Assembly: GCF_000745475.1 (NCBI RefSeq)
Contig: NZ_JQJJ01000016.1
Location: 1-64,000, forward strand
DNA: 64,000 nucleotides
Origin: Allobosea sp. UNC402CLCol
GTDB lineage: Bacteria; Pseudomonadota; Alphaproteobacteria; Rhizobiales; Beijerinckiaceae
Direction of reading: 5' to 3'
This document shows, one piece after another, positions 51,648 to 61,219 of the stretch. The notes below the pieces were generated by a model, which saw only the letters and a list, made by a program, of their open reading frames with translations, did not search any database and was not told the origin of the DNA. Position 1 is the stretch's first letter. Every line of letters starts with the position of its first letter. The translations under genes were made by a program, and so were the position numbers.

Positions 51648-53203
51648 CCGAGGAAGCCCGCGCGGCCGGCACGCACCGGCTCCTGCTGGCGAATGAGGCG
51701 GCGACGATACGCCTCGCCGCCGATATCGCCGCCATCGTCAAGCCCGGCGACATCGTCGCGCTCTCCGGCCATCTCGGCTCGGGCAAGTCGCTGATGGCGC
51801 GCGCCATCCTGCGCGAGCTCGCCGGCGACCCCGCACTGGAGGCGCCGAGCCCGACCTTCACCCTCGTGCAGAGCTACGAGACGCCGCGCGGCCCGGTCCT
51901 GCATGCCGATCTCTATCGCGTGCGCTCGCCGGACGAGCTCGACGATCTCGGCCTTGTCGAGGACGTCGACCAGGCGGTGATGCTGGTCGAATGGCCCGAC
52001 CGCGCGGGCGGGCGCCTGCCGGCCGGGCGGCGCCTCGACATCCTGCTCGACATCGATCCCGACAATCCGGAAACCGGCCGCATCGCCGATCTCTCCGGCG
52101 GCGTGCTCTGGAAGCAGCGCCTCGCTATCGCGGTCGCGGCGCGCAAGCTCATCGACGGCGCCGGCTGGGGCGAGGCACGGCGCGACTTCATGCTCGGCGA
52201 CGCCTCGACGCGCGCCTATGAGCGCCTGACACGGCCGGGCGGCGAGACCGCCGTGCTGATGATCTCGCCGCCGCGCCCGGACGGACCGCCGATCCGCATG
52301 GGCAAGCCCTACAGCGCGATCGCGCATCTGGCCGAGACCATCGACGCCTTCGTCGCGATGGATCGCGGCCTGCGCTCGCTCGGCTATTCCGCCCCCGAGA
52401 TCCTGGCCGAGGATCTGGCCGGTGGGCTCCTGCTGATCGAGGATCTCGGCGCGGAGGGTGTGCTCGATGCGGAGGGCCGGCCGATCCCCGAGCGCTACGA
52501 GGCCACGGCCCGGCTGCTCGCCGACCTGCACCGCCACACCCTGCCGACGATCCTGCCGGTGGCCGAGGGCCACGACCACATCATCCCCGAATACGACCGG
52601 CAGGCGCTGGCGATCGAGACCGAGCTGATCCTCGAATGGTATGCTCCGCATATCGCCGGGGTGACGCTGCCGGCCGTGACGCAGGCTGAGTTCGGCCGCA
52701 TCTGGAACAAGCTCTTCGACGAGATCCTCGCCGCACCCGCGACCTGGACGCTGCGCGACGTCCATTCCCCCAACCTGATCTGGCTGGACAAGCGCGAGGG
52801 GCTGGCGAAGCTCGGCCTGATCGATTTCCAGGACGCGGTGCTGGGCCATCCCGCCTATGACCTCGCCGCGCTCGGGCAGGATGCGCGCGTCGACGTGCCG
52901 GCTGCGCTCGAACTCAGGCTGCTCGCGGCCTATGGCTCGGCCCGCCGGGCGGACGTGCCCGATTTCGACCTCGCCGGCTTCGCCCGCGCCTATGCGATCC
53001 TCGGCGCGCAGCGTAACACCAAGATCGCCGGCATCTTCGCCCGCCTCGACAAGCGCGACGGCAAGCCGGGCTATCTCAAGCACCTGCCGCGGATCGAGGC
53101 CTATCTGCGCCGCAATCTCGAGCACCCGGCCCTTGAGGAGCTCAAGGGCTGGTACCAGGCGCATATGCCGAGGCTGTTCGAGGAGCCGGGCGAAGCTGTC
53201 TGA
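51644..53203 (+). CDS. tsaE: fusion of TsaE ATPase and aminoglycoside-phosphotransferase-like kinase
   Basis: A 519-residue bifunctional protein. Residues about 1-150 are TsaE, the P-loop ATPase of tRNA t6A synthesis (GHLGSGKS at 42-49, SPTFTLVQSYE, ADLYRV). From about residue 170 to the end is an APH-fold kinase like AmgK, a MurNAc/GlcNAc anomeric kinase, with the catalytic loop RDVHSPNLIWL and the metal loop LIDFQDAVLGH. This fusion recurs in Alphaproteobacteria. It overlaps divL by four bases (ATGA) and so is translated with it, then ends in a convergent repeat. Confidence 0.9.
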   Translation: MTEEARAAGTHRLLLANEAATIRLAADIAAIVKPGDIVALSGHLGSGKSLMARAILRELAGDPALEAPSPTFTLVQSYETPRGPVLHADLYRVRSPDELDDLGLVEDVDQAVMLVEWPDRAGGRLPAGRRLDILLDIDPDNPETGRIADLSGGVLWKQRLAIAVAARKLIDGAGWGEARRDFMLGDASTRAYERLTRPGGETAVLMISPPRPDGPPIRMGKPYSAIAHLAETIDAFVAMDRGLRSLGYSAPEILAEDLAGGLLLIEDLGAEGVLDAEGRPIPERYEATARLLADLHRHTLPTILPVAEGHDHIIPEYDRQALAIETELILEWYAPHIAGVTLPAVTQAEFGRIWNKLFDEILAAPATWTLRDVHSPNLIWLDKREGLAKLGLIDFQDAVLGHPAYDLAALGQDARVDVPAALELRLLAAYGSARRADVPDFDLAGFARAYAILGAQRNTKIAGIFARLDKRDGKPGYLKHLPRIEAYLRRNLEHPALEELKGWYQAHMPRLFEEPGEAV

Positions 53204-53232
53204 AGGTCGGGGTCCGGTACCCGTGACAGGGC

Positions 53233-53321
53233 GTCATTCTCGGGCTTGACCCGAGAATCTCTGGAAACCAGGCAGGGAGCCTTCTGCGGCAGGAGATGCC
53301 CGGGTCGAGCCCGGAGCATGG
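53233..53321. repeat. intergenic palindromic repeat, copy 6
   Basis: The element opens GTCATTCTCGGGCTTGACCC, closes its first hairpin with CGAGAAT, and contains a second hairpin with GCCCGGGTC / GAGCCCGG near 53298-53314. It separates the tsaE fusion gene from the convergent HPr gene. Subtype CTCGGGCTTGACCCGAG. Confidence 0.8.
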
Positions 53322-53353
53322 CGGCGCGAACCGGGCAGAGCCCGTTCAGCGCC

Positions 53354-53668
53354 TCACTCGCCCTCGCCGAAGCGGTCGGCGATCAGCTCGCTCAGCGCCT
53401 GCAGCGCCTCGCCTGCCTCCGGTCCCTGGGCGACGATGGTGATGGTCGAGCCGATGCCGGCGCCAAGCGTCAGCACGCCCATGATCGAGGTCGCGCCGAC
53501 CGTCTCGCCGCAGCGGCTGACCGTGATGTCGGCCTCGAAGCGGGCGGCGCATTGCACGAATTTCGCCGTGGCGCGGGCGTGCAGCCCCTTCTTGTTGATG
53601 ATCTGGAATTCGCCGTAGCGGGCGCCGGCGGGAATCTCGGTCTCGGGGCAGTCGCAGTCTTCTTCCAT
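53354..53668 (-). CDS. ptsH: HPr phosphocarrier protein
   Basis: A 104-residue cytosolic HPr of the regulatory PTS. The phosphorelay His is His30 (KKGLHARATA) and the HprK-target serine is Ser61 (ATSIMGVL). The N-terminus carries an extra acidic stretch with Cys5 and Cys7, absent from typical HPr. It follows the IIA gene by 20 bases and passes phosphate to that protein. No sugar-transport IIB/IIC is nearby, so the role is signalling. Confidence 0.95.
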   Translation of the reverse strand: MEEDCDCPETEIPAGARYGEFQIINKKGLHARATAKFVQCAARFEADITVSRCGETVGATSIMGVLTLGAGIGSTITIVAQGPEAGEALQALSELIADRFGEGE

Positions 53669-53688
53669 TCCGCCCTTCCTGCTCGCCC

Positions 53689-54090
53689 TTATTTGCCGGC
53701 AAGAACCCGGCTGGCGACGGTGATGTATTTGCGGCCCGCATCCTGCGCGCTCGTCACCGCTTCGTCGAGGCTCTTCTCCTCGCGCACGCTGGCGAGCTTG
53801 ATCAGCATCGGCAGGTTGACGCCGGCGACAACATCGACGCGACCCGGCTCCATCACCGAAATGGCGAGGTTGGAAGGCGTGCCTCCGAACATATCGGTGA
53901 GGATGACGACGCCGCGACCGCCCTCGACCTGCTCGACGGCGGCGATGATGTCGCGGCGGCGACTTTCCATGTCGTCATCGGGGGCGATGGCGATGGTCGC
54001 CAGGTTCGCCTGGGGGCCAACGACATGTTCGAGGGCCGCGCGGAACTCCGTCGCCAGATGCCCATGAGTCACGAGGACCAGTCCGATCAT
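53689..54090 (-). CDS. PTS IIA component, mannose type (EIIA-Man)
   Basis: A 133-residue IIA protein of the mannose family. The active-site His is His9 (LVTHGHLA), and the dimer/metal-type loop GGTPSNLAI and DMFGGTP are conserved. It receives phosphate from HPr and in Rhizobiales takes part in nitrogen-carbon signalling with HprK rather than sugar uptake. The gene lies between HprK and HPr on the same strand. Confidence 0.93.
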   Translation of the reverse strand: MIGLVLVTHGHLATEFRAALEHVVGPQANLATIAIAPDDDMESRRRDIIAAVEQVEGGRGVVILTDMFGGTPSNLAISVMEPGRVDVVAGVNLPMLIKLASVREEKSLDEAVTSAQDAGRKYITVASRVLAGK

Positions 54091-54202
54091 TCAATCCAGC
54101 ACCGGAGAGCGCCCATCGGCGCCCGGACAAGGTGGCGGTTTATGCGGCAGGTGCGAGACAATCGCAAGGGACTCGCCGCCGAAAACGCCGAAATCATGGC
54201 CT

Positions 54203-54688
54203 TCACGCCTGGCCTGTGAACAAGTCGAGCGCGGTGAGCACCAGCCGCTCGTCGCCGACACGTCCCGCCACGCGCAACCGCGGCAGGTCGATCCCGCACA
54301 GGTTGTCCACCAGCTCTTCCGGTTCCGGCATGCGCGCCGGCTCCTCGCCGATCAGATCGACGAGCAGCCTGACGACGACGGCCGGCGTTGCCGGCTCCGG
54401 CGTCAGGCCGAGGCCGCGGCGCTCGACGATGCCTTCCAGCGGCGCGACCGCCCGGGCCACCAGCCGGTCGCCTCTTGCCGTCAGGGCGGTGCGATCATCG
54501 GCCACGAGCCGGCCGAAGCGGCCGGCCTGGCCGGCCAGCGCGATCAGCGCGAGCGCCAGCGTCGACTTGCCGCTGCCGGCAGGGCCGCGCAGCAGGATGC
54601 CGGCCTCGCCGATGGCGACGGTGGTCGCATGGACGCGCGTCTCGCCGGCCCGGTGGGGGGGCGGCTTCCCCCCCGGATCAGGAAGCAT
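54203..54688 (-). CDS. hprK: HPr kinase/phosphorylase, short form
   Basis: A 161-residue protein with the catalytic P-loop domain of HprK, which phosphorylates Ser61 of HPr with ATP and can reverse it. Walker A is GPAGSGKS near residues 35-42, and the domain then runs to GIDLPRLRVAG. It lacks the N-terminal HprK domain of Firmicutes, as is usual in Alphaproteobacteria. Its ATG lies 11 bases inside the end of chvG, coupling it to the two-component genes. Confidence 0.93.
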   Translation of the reverse strand: MLPDPGGKPPPHRAGETRVHATTVAIGEAGILLRGPAGSGKSTLALALIALAGQAGRFGRLVADDRTALTARGDRLVARAVAPLEGIVERRGLGLTPEPATPAVVVRLLVDLIGEEPARMPEPEELVDNLCGIDLPRLRVAGRVGDERLVLTALDLFTGQA

Positions 54689-56540
54689 GCTGATAGGCGG
54701 CCGGCAGCCGGACGATGAAGCGGGCGCCGAGCCGCGGCGTCTCGCCGCCCGGCTCCGCCGGTCCGAGCCGGTTCTCGGCCCGGATCGAGCCGCGATGCGC
54801 CTCGACGATCTGGCGCGAAATCGACAGGCCCAGCCCCGAATTCTGGCCGAAGCCCTCATTCGGACGGTCGGTGTAGAAGCGCTCGAAGATGCGCTCCAGC
54901 GCATGCGGCTCGATGCCCGGCCCTTCGTCCTCGACGGTGACGAGCACGTCGTTGGCGACACGCGAGAGCATGACGCGCACCGTGCCCTCCGACGGCGAGA
55001 AGGAGCGGGCGTTGTCGATGAGATTGACCATGACCTGCCCGATCCGCGAATCGTGCCCCATGACGAGGAAGGCGTCGGCGCCGGGGCGCTGGCTGCGCCG
55101 CTCAGCCGAGAGCTCGATCTTCGCCTGCCCCTCGCGGCGCGTCTCGTTCTGGATCGTCACCACGGCCTCCAGCACCTGCGCGACATCGACCGGAGCAGAA
55201 TCGTTGCGGGCGAGTTCGGCATCGAGGCGGGAGGCGTCGGAGATGTCGGAGATCAGCCGGTCGAGACGGCGCACATCGTGCTGGATGACCGAGAGCAGCC
55301 GCCCGCGCGAATCCTCCGTCTTGGCCCGCGGCAGCGTCTCGACGGCGCTGCGCAGCGAGGTCAGCGGATTCTTGAGCTCATGGGCGACATCGGCGGCGAA
55401 GCTCTCGATCGCCTCGATGCGGCTGTAGAGCGCCTTGGTCATGTCGCGCAGCGAGCCGGACAAATGGCCGATCTCGTCATGCCGGCTGCCGAAATCAGGG
55501 ATCTGCTCGCGCGACTTGACGCCGCGCCGCACGCGCTGGGCTGCGTCGGCGAGCTTGCGGATCGGCTCAGCGATCGTGCCGGCGAGCAGGACCGAGAGCA
55601 CGATCATCACGCCCGCCGCCACGGCGAAGACCTGGAAGATGGCAAAGCGCTCGGCGGCGATCACCGCGTCGATGTCGCCCCCTTGCGTCGAGAGCAGCAG
55701 CGCGCCCTTCACCGCCCGGAAGCGTTGCACCGGCACCGCGACCGAGACGATGGTCTGGCCGCGCGTGTTGACGCGCACAACGCTCGCCGGCGCCCCGTTC
55801 AGGGCGCGCGCGACCTCCGGATAGGACTTGCCGTTGGCGTTCTCGAAATCGTCATAGGTCGGCACATCGGCCCGGCCGAGCCGGTTGCGCAGCATGTTCC
55901 AGGTGCGCTCCAGCAGCGGCGGCTCGTCGGGCTCGCCGACGCGCGGCAGGTCGAGGCGCAGCACGTCGCCGCGCGAATAGAGGCCGCGCGAGTCGATGGT
56001 GAGGAAGCCCTCTTTGTCGTAGACCCGCGCCCGCGTCTTCGTCGGCGTCACCAGGCGGCGCAGGAGGGGCGCGACCTTCTCGGGATTGATCGAGAAGTCG
56101 AGCGGATCATCGGCGATGCCGGCGCTTTCGCCGGCCTGGAGCTGCAGCAGCTTGTCCGGATCGATGGTGATCGTATCGGTCTCGACCGTGGCCGAGGCCG
56201 CAATCGCTCCGGCGATGATCTCGCCCTGCGTCAGCAGGCTCTGCACGCGCGCCTCGATCAGGCCTTCGCGGAACTGGTTGAGATAGAGGAAGCCGAGCAG
56301 CAGCGCGAAGAGGCCGCCGAGATTCAGCACGACGATGCGTCGCGTCAGGCTGGACGCCGCGCGCGACGAGACCGCACGCGCCATGCGGCGCCAGATCAGG
56401 CCGAGACGGCGCCGCAGAGCCGCGCTCCAGCGGCTTCCCGCCGATGACGCAGGTGCTTCGTTGTCGACCGTTGCCATGCCTTGGGTCTGTACTCGCTCCA
56501 GCCGCGCCCCAGCCCGATCCGGCACGCGGGATCCCAGCAT
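54678..56540 (-). CDS. chvG: sensor histidine kinase ChvG/ExoS
   Basis: ChvG is the inner-membrane histidine kinase of the envelope, acid and succinoglycan response of Rhizobiales. The 620-residue product has a first span at about residues 69-90, a periplasmic domain, a second span at about 299-321, a HAMP region, and His387 in DVAHELKNPLTSL as phosphoacceptor. The C-terminal ATPase has NLIDNARSF and a GLGLSISRQIVEAHRG motif. It lies 20 bases after chvI. A second ATG at 56477, with AAGG upstream, is a possible start. Confidence 0.95.
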   Translation of the reverse strand: MLGSRVPDRAGARLERVQTQGMATVDNEAPASSAGSRWSAALRRRLGLIWRRMARAVSSRAASSLTRRIVVLNLGGLFALLLGFLYLNQFREGLIEARVQSLLTQGEIIAGAIAASATVETDTITIDPDKLLQLQAGESAGIADDPLDFSINPEKVAPLLRRLVTPTKTRARVYDKEGFLTIDSRGLYSRGDVLRLDLPRVGEPDEPPLLERTWNMLRNRLGRADVPTYDDFENANGKSYPEVARALNGAPASVVRVNTRGQTIVSVAVPVQRFRAVKGALLLSTQGGDIDAVIAAERFAIFQVFAVAAGVMIVLSVLLAGTIAEPIRKLADAAQRVRRGVKSREQIPDFGSRHDEIGHLSGSLRDMTKALYSRIEAIESFAADVAHELKNPLTSLRSAVETLPRAKTEDSRGRLLSVIQHDVRRLDRLISDISDASRLDAELARNDSAPVDVAQVLEAVVTIQNETRREGQAKIELSAERRSQRPGADAFLVMGHDSRIGQVMVNLIDNARSFSPSEGTVRVMLSRVANDVLVTVEDEGPGIEPHALERIFERFYTDRPNEGFGQNSGLGLSISRQIVEAHRGSIRAENRLGPAEPGGETPRLGARFIVRLPAAYQHAS

Positions 56541-56560
56541 CGATATCCGGCAGGCTCGCC

Positions 56561-57262
56561 TCAGGTTTCCTTGAAGCGATAGCCCACGCCGTAGAGCGTC
56601 TCGATCATGTCGAACTCGGGATCGACCTGATTGAACTTCTTGCGCAGCCGCTTGATGTGGCTGTCGATGGTGCGGTCATCGACATACACCTCATCGTCAT
56701 AGGCCGCATCCATCAGGGCGTTGCGGCTTTTGACCACACCGGGACGCTGCGCCAGCGACTGCAGGATCAGGAATTCCGTGACGGTCAGCGTCACCGGCTC
56801 GCCCTTCCAGGTGCAGGTATGCCGCTCGGGGTCCATGCGCAGCAGGCCGCGCTCCAGCGCCTTGGCATCCTCGGAACGGGGAACGGCGGTGGGGTCCTTG
56901 GCGCCGGCGCGGCGCAGGATCGCCTTGACGCGCTCGACCAGGAGGCGCTGCGAGAACGGCTTCCGGATGAAATCGTCGGCGCCCATCTTGAGCCCGAAGA
57001 GCTCGTCGATCTCCTCGTCCTTCGAGGTCAGGAAGATGACGGGCAGGTCGGATTTCTGGCGCAGCCGGCGCAGCAGTTCCATGCCGTCCATGCGCGGCAT
57101 CTTGATGTCGAAGATCGCGAGGTCCGGCGGGTTCTGCTTCAGCCCGTCGAGGGCCGAGGCACCGTCGGTATAGGTCATGATGCGGTAGCCCTCGGCCTCG
57201 AGCGCGATGGATACCGACGTCAGGATGTTGCGGTCGTCATCGACCAGCGCAATCGTTGGCAT
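56561..57262 (-). CDS. chvI: response regulator ChvI
   Basis: The 233-residue OmpR-type regulator is the partner of ChvG. The receiver domain has the acidic pair Asp8-Asp9, the phosphoacceptor Asp52 (IFDIKMPRMDG), and the Thr and Lys of the switch (FLTSKDEE, IRKPFS). The C-terminal winged helix has RTIDSHIKRLRKKF near residue 200. I chose the ATG at 57262, the standard start; upstream codons in the same frame are not conserved. Confidence 0.96.
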   Translation of the reverse strand: MPTIALVDDDRNILTSVSIALEAEGYRIMTYTDGASALDGLKQNPPDLAIFDIKMPRMDGMELLRRLRQKSDLPVIFLTSKDEEIDELFGLKMGADDFIRKPFSQRLLVERVKAILRRAGAKDPTAVPRSEDAKALERGLLRMDPERHTCTWKGEPVTLTVTEFLILQSLAQRPGVVKSRNALMDAAYDDEVYVDDRTIDSHIKRLRKKFNQVDPEFDMIETLYGVGYRFKET

Positions 57263-57437
57263 AAGGGTTTCATCTCTTGCTCTTGTTGCAATAAAGGGGT
57301 CCACTCCCCTGCGAGAGCGGCCAAAGCATGGCAGCAATCTAGCGCCTCGGAGGCGGATTCGCTATGGCGCAACGCTCGAACGCCCCAAGCGTTCATGTTT
57401 TTGCAGAAGAAATCGGACCGGCAGGAAGCAAACGGAG

Positions 57438-58220
57438 ATGACCGAGGCCGTCGCCCCCTCCGCCATCACGCCGCGCGGCCTCGAACTCGGCGGCTCCGCG
57501 CCGGATGATTTCGACGCCGTCGCCATGGCTCGCGCGACATTGCGCAAGGCGCGGATCGCGGCGCTGGCGACGCTCGACCCGATGAGCGGCTTCCCGCTCG
57601 CGACGCTGACGAACATCGCCACCGATGTCGATGGTTCGCCGCTGTTCCTCGCCTCGAAGCTTTCGCTCCACACCCGCAACATCGAGGCCGATCCGCGCGT
57701 TTCTGTTCTCGTCTCGTCGCTGGGCAAGGGGGATCCGCTCGCCAATTCCGCCCGGCTCAGCGTCGTCGGGCGGGCCGAGCGCTGCGCCGACGAGAACGCC
57801 AGGCGCCGCTTCCTCGCGCGCCACCCCAAGGCGAAGCTCTATGCCGACTTCCCGGATTTCTCGCTGTTCCGCCTCTCCGTCCAGGGGTTCCACCCCAATG
57901 GCGGCTTCGCCCGTGCCGGCGAGATCGCGGTCGGTGCGGTGCTGCTCGACCTTGCCGGCTGCGAGGCGCTGATCGCGGCCGAGGACGACGCGATCGCCCA
58001 TATGAACGAAGACCATGCCGAGGCGCTGAGCCTCTATGCGACGAAGCTTCTGGGCCTCCCCGAAGGACGCTGGAAGGTGACCGGCCTCGACCCGGAAGGG
58101 CTCGATCTCATCTGCGGCGACGAGAACGGGCGGCTCGTCTTCCCCTCGCGCGTCACCGAGCCGGCCGGGCTGCGGCATGTCCTCGTCGCGCTCGCGCAGG
58201 AGGCACGGGCGCGCGGATGA
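57438..58220 (+). CDS. HugZ-like flavin/heme-binding split-barrel protein with DUF2470
   Basis: A 260-residue cytosolic protein made of a pyridoxamine-phosphate-oxidase-like split barrel (KARIAALATLDPMSGFPLAT, then SLHTRNIEADPRVSVLVS) and a C-terminal DUF2470 domain (AIAHMNEDHAEALSLYA near residue 185). This architecture is that of HugZ-type haem-handling proteins and related flavin-dependent enzymes. The ATG is preceded by AGGAAG nine bases upstream. It is divergent from chvI and upstream of pckA in the same direction. Haem use is plausible but not shown. Confidence 0.85.
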   Translation: MTEAVAPSAITPRGLELGGSAPDDFDAVAMARATLRKARIAALATLDPMSGFPLATLTNIATDVDGSPLFLASKLSLHTRNIEADPRVSVLVSSLGKGDPLANSARLSVVGRAERCADENARRRFLARHPKAKLYADFPDFSLFRLSVQGFHPNGGFARAGEIAVGAVLLDLAGCEALIAAEDDAIAHMNEDHAEALSLYATKLLGLPEGRWKVTGLDPEGLDLICGDENGRLVFPSRVTEPAGLRHVLVALAQEARARG

Positions 58221-58451
58221 TCGGGGCGCGGGGATATTCACCATCCTCGCTCACCATCCCCCGCGAATTCAAACGATTTAGCCGAAGTTGCGAAGTTTTT
58301 TGCGATTTCCGTGACTTGAGCGCCGTGCCGCCGAGGCTTAAAGACCGGACACGGCCGCAAGGTCTCCGCCCGGCGCTGGATCTTCTTCAAGGTCCGAGCG
58401 TACGCGTTCGACAACAGGCTGCCACGATGCGGCGGCTGCCGGAGGATTTCA

Positions 58452-60062
<1,611 letters not shown>

Positions 60063-60098
60063 CGTCAAGCGGCTGCGGCTATGCTAGGAGAGGCGGCC

Positions 60099-61109
60099 AT
60101 GCGCCGCCTCTTTCTCATTGTGCTGAAGCTCGTCCTGACCCTCGTGATCCTCGGTGCCGCGCTCTGGGGCGCGGGCTTCCTTTATTTTCGCCTGTCCGGT
60201 GCGACGGCCGGCATCGCGGCCATCGGCTTCGGCATCGCCGCGTTGGCCGGGCTCGTCGGCATCTGGACGAGCGAGGCGCGGCTGCCGCTGGGCTTCGCCG
60301 CCCTCTTCATTGGCCTTCTGTCCTGGTGGAGCAGCTTCCTGCCCTCGCATCAGCGCGATTGGATTCCCGAGCTCGCCCGCCTGCCGAGCATCGCTCGCGA
60401 AGGCGAGGTGCTCACGGTTTCGAATGTCAGGAACTTTCGCTGGCGCAGCGAGCAGGATTACGACCAGCGCTGGGAGACGCGCCGCTATGACCTCGCCGCG
60501 ATCAGCGGCGCCGACATCGTCCTGAGCTACTGGTCGGGCGAGGCGATCGCGCATCTGCTCGTCAGCTTCACCTTCTCCGACCAGCCGCCCCTGACCTTCT
60601 CGGTCGAGATCAGGCGCGAGAAGGGCGAGGAGTATTCGGCCATCGCCGGCTTCTTCCGCAGCTACGAGATGGCCTATGTCGCCGCCGACGAGCGCGACAT
60701 CGTCGGCCTGCGCACCAACGCACGCAAGGAGGATGCGCGTCTCTTCCGGCTGAGTGCCTCGCCGGCCCAGGCGCGCGACCTGCTGCTGGCCTATGCCAAG
60801 GACGTGAACGACCTTGCCGCCAAACCGCGCTGGTACAATACGCTGACCACGAACTGCACCACCGTGGTCTACCACCTCGTCGGCACGGTGGCGCCCGAAT
60901 GGAAGTTCTCGCTGCCGCTCGATCCGCGCGTCCTGCTCTCGGGCTATTTGCCGGGCTATCTCCAGCGGATCGGCGCGATCCGGCAGGATGTGCCCCTCGA
61001 CGAGTTGGTCCGCCTCGCGCGCATCGGCGACAAGGCGCGAACGCTCTCGCTCGACGATCCGGATTTCTCGGCGAAGATCAGGGAAGGCGTGCCGACGGGG
61101 CGGCCGTAG
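60099..61109 (+). CDS. DUF4105-containing membrane protein
   Basis: The 336-residue protein has three hydrophobic segments in its first 85 residues (for example LVLTLVILGAALWGAGFLYF) and then a DUF4105 domain on the periplasmic side with FSVEIRREKGEEYSA and NTLTTNCTTVVYHL, the Cys-containing part that may be catalytic in papain-like folds. Its function is unknown. AGGAG eight bases before the ATG at 60099 favours this start over an in-frame ATG 18 bases upstream. It is downstream of pckA but is likely a separate function. Confidence 0.85.
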   Translation: MRRLFLIVLKLVLTLVILGAALWGAGFLYFRLSGATAGIAAIGFGIAALAGLVGIWTSEARLPLGFAALFIGLLSWWSSFLPSHQRDWIPELARLPSIAREGEVLTVSNVRNFRWRSEQDYDQRWETRRYDLAAISGADIVLSYWSGEAIAHLLVSFTFSDQPPLTFSVEIRREKGEEYSAIAGFFRSYEMAYVAADERDIVGLRTNARKEDARLFRLSASPAQARDLLLAYAKDVNDLAAKPRWYNTLTTNCTTVVYHLVGTVAPEWKFSLPLDPRVLLSGYLPGYLQRIGAIRQDVPLDELVRLARIGDKARTLSLDDPDFSAKIREGVPTGRP

Positions 61110-61121
61110 CAGCGCTCTCCC

Positions 61122-61203
61122 GTCATGGTCGGGCTTGACCCGACCATGACGGAAACCAGTGCCCTCTCGTCCAGCGCTTCTCGGGTCTGCGCCCGAGAAT
61201 GAC
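61122..61203. repeat. intergenic palindromic repeat, copy 7
   Basis: GTCATGGTCGGG (61122-61133) and CCCGACCATGAC (61139-61150) form a perfect 12-bp stem around a 5-base loop. A second hairpin, TTCTCGGG / CCCGAGAATGAC, ends at 61203. It separates the convergent DUF4105 and NhaD-like genes. Confidence 0.85.
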
Positions 61204-61219
61204 GATTGGATGCCCGGCG

